Positions 4,987 to 5,454 of a stretch of 5,454 bases of DNA are shown in pieces. The notes below the pieces were generated by a model that saw nothing but the letters and a program-made list of their open reading frames with translations, ran no database searches and was not told where the DNA came from. This DNA is from Verrucomicrobiota bacterium (GTDB lineage Bacteria > Verrucomicrobiota > Verrucomicrobiia > Opitutales > Opitutaceae), in assembly GCA_023443985.1 (NCBI GenBank), contig JAEZSJ010000287.1, positions 1 to 5,454 on the forward strand. Direction: 5' to 3'. A program made the translations under genes and the position numbers. The first letter of the stretch is position 1. Each line of letters starts with the position of its first letter.

Positions 4987-5454
4987 TCAGCGCTCCACCT
5001 CGAGCCCGCCGCGGCGCGCGGCCTCGAAGTGCGGCTGCGCGTCGGCCGAACGCCCCACCGTCTCGAGTGCCACCGCCAGGTTCAGGTGCAGCGCCGGCCG
5101 GCCCGGATCCAGCCGCAGCGCGGCCTCGAACTGCGGCACGGCGGCGGCCGGCCGGTTCGCGAGCATGAGCGCCAGGCCGAAGTCGTTGCGCACCGAGGAG
5201 TCGTCCGGCAGGGCGCGCGCCACGGCCTCGAACTCCGCAAGAGCCTCCGGCACGCGTTCCGCGGCGGCGAGCGTGCGGGCCAGTTGGTGACGTGCGGCCG
5301 TGAAACCCGGCTCGAGCCGCAGGGCCGCCTCGTAGGCCGCGATCGCCTCCGGGAGCCGGCCGGCGGCGCGGCGCGCGTTGCCCAGGTTGCGGTGGATCTC
5401 CGCCGCGGCGGGATCGCTCCGCAGCGCGGCCTCGAAATGCGCCGCGGCCTCCTC
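4987..5454 (-). CDS. C-terminal part of a TPR-repeat protein (5' end beyond window)
   Basis: The frame is open from the window edge to TGA at 4987-4989, giving 155 residues. They form four consecutive 34-residue TPR units with the usual spacing: units opening EEAAAHFEAALRSDP, PEAIAAYEAALRLEP, PEALAEFEAVARALP and AAAVPQFEAALRLDP, followed by the half unit ADAQPHFEAARRGGLEVER. The repetition is also visible in DNA: the GCAGCGCGGCCTCGAA block at 5115-5130 recurs at 5421-5436, 306 bp away, or three 102-bp units. A GTG at 5253 could be taken as a start but lies inside a repeat unit, so it is not the true start. Such C-terminal TPR arrays are often attached to glycosyltransferase or membrane domains, but nothing here shows what the missing N-terminus is. 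Confidence 0.85.
   Translation of the reverse strand, partial: EEAAAHFEAALRSDPAAAEIHRNLGNARRAAGRLPEAIAAYEAALRLEPGFTAARHQLARTLAAAERVPEALAEFEAVARALPDDSSVRNDFGLALMLANRPAAAVPQFEAALRLDPGRPALHLNLAVALETVGRSADAQPHFEAARRGGLEVER

Noticed and set aside
4731..5168. Plus-strand open frame opposite the TPR genes
   Set aside because: Arg/Pro/Ala-rich shadow of the TPR coding strand with no domain signal.
1..5454. tRNA, rRNA or integrase attachment site
   Set aside because: No cloverleaf, rRNA-like or integrase-associated sequence was recognised on either strand.

Overview
The window is a GC-rich bacterial segment (about two-thirds G+C by hand count of sample lines). The proteins and the dispersed repeats (an ACCACGGAGGACACGGAGG-type inverted repeat and a GCAGGC...GCCTGC hairpin next to degraded genes) look most like Verrucomicrobiota, perhaps an Opitutaceae-like lineage. 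That placement rests on recognition, not on any marker gene.

Layout, left to right. Positions 1-556 (minus) hold a Vsr-type mismatch endonuclease gene, broken by an insertion of about 183 bp made of dispersed repeats and by an in-frame TAG. Divergent from it is a two-gene plus-strand operon (706-1723). The first gene is a winged-helix + minimal nucleotidyltransferase (MNT) protein and the second is a HEPN-like protein, overlapping it by 59 nt. Three operator-like CCGGTATTACC sites, exactly 21 bp apart centre to centre, lie just before the first gene. Next comes a second, shorter Vsr 5' fragment (about 1848-1993, minus). It shares a perfect 68-bp direct repeat with the first vsr copy, so the MNT-HEPN operon is bracketed by direct repeats. 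Then comes a minus-strand toxin-antitoxin pair: a DUF433 antitoxin (2355-2582) and a DUF5615 PIN-like toxin (2026-2358), joined by a 4-nt ATGA overlap. A gene-free stretch of about 465 bp with an AT-richer pocket leads to a stand-alone HNH endonuclease (3049-3846, plus).

The right part looks like ordinary chromosome. It has a membrane-anchored TPR protein (4032-4808, minus) and the C-terminal end of a TPR-rich protein (4987 to the window edge, minus). The HNH gene and the first TPR gene converge on a 185-bp spacer. That spacer carries a good sigma70-like promoter pointing back into the HNH gene on the antisense strand.

Taken together, about 1-3850 reads as a small accessory or defence-type island: decayed vsr, two likely toxin-antitoxin modules and an HNH nuclease, with no transposase or integrase in view. 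The main candidates for something undescribed are the repeat-bracketed MNT-HEPN operon with its phased triple operator, and the fact that both vsr copies break at nearly the same codon.
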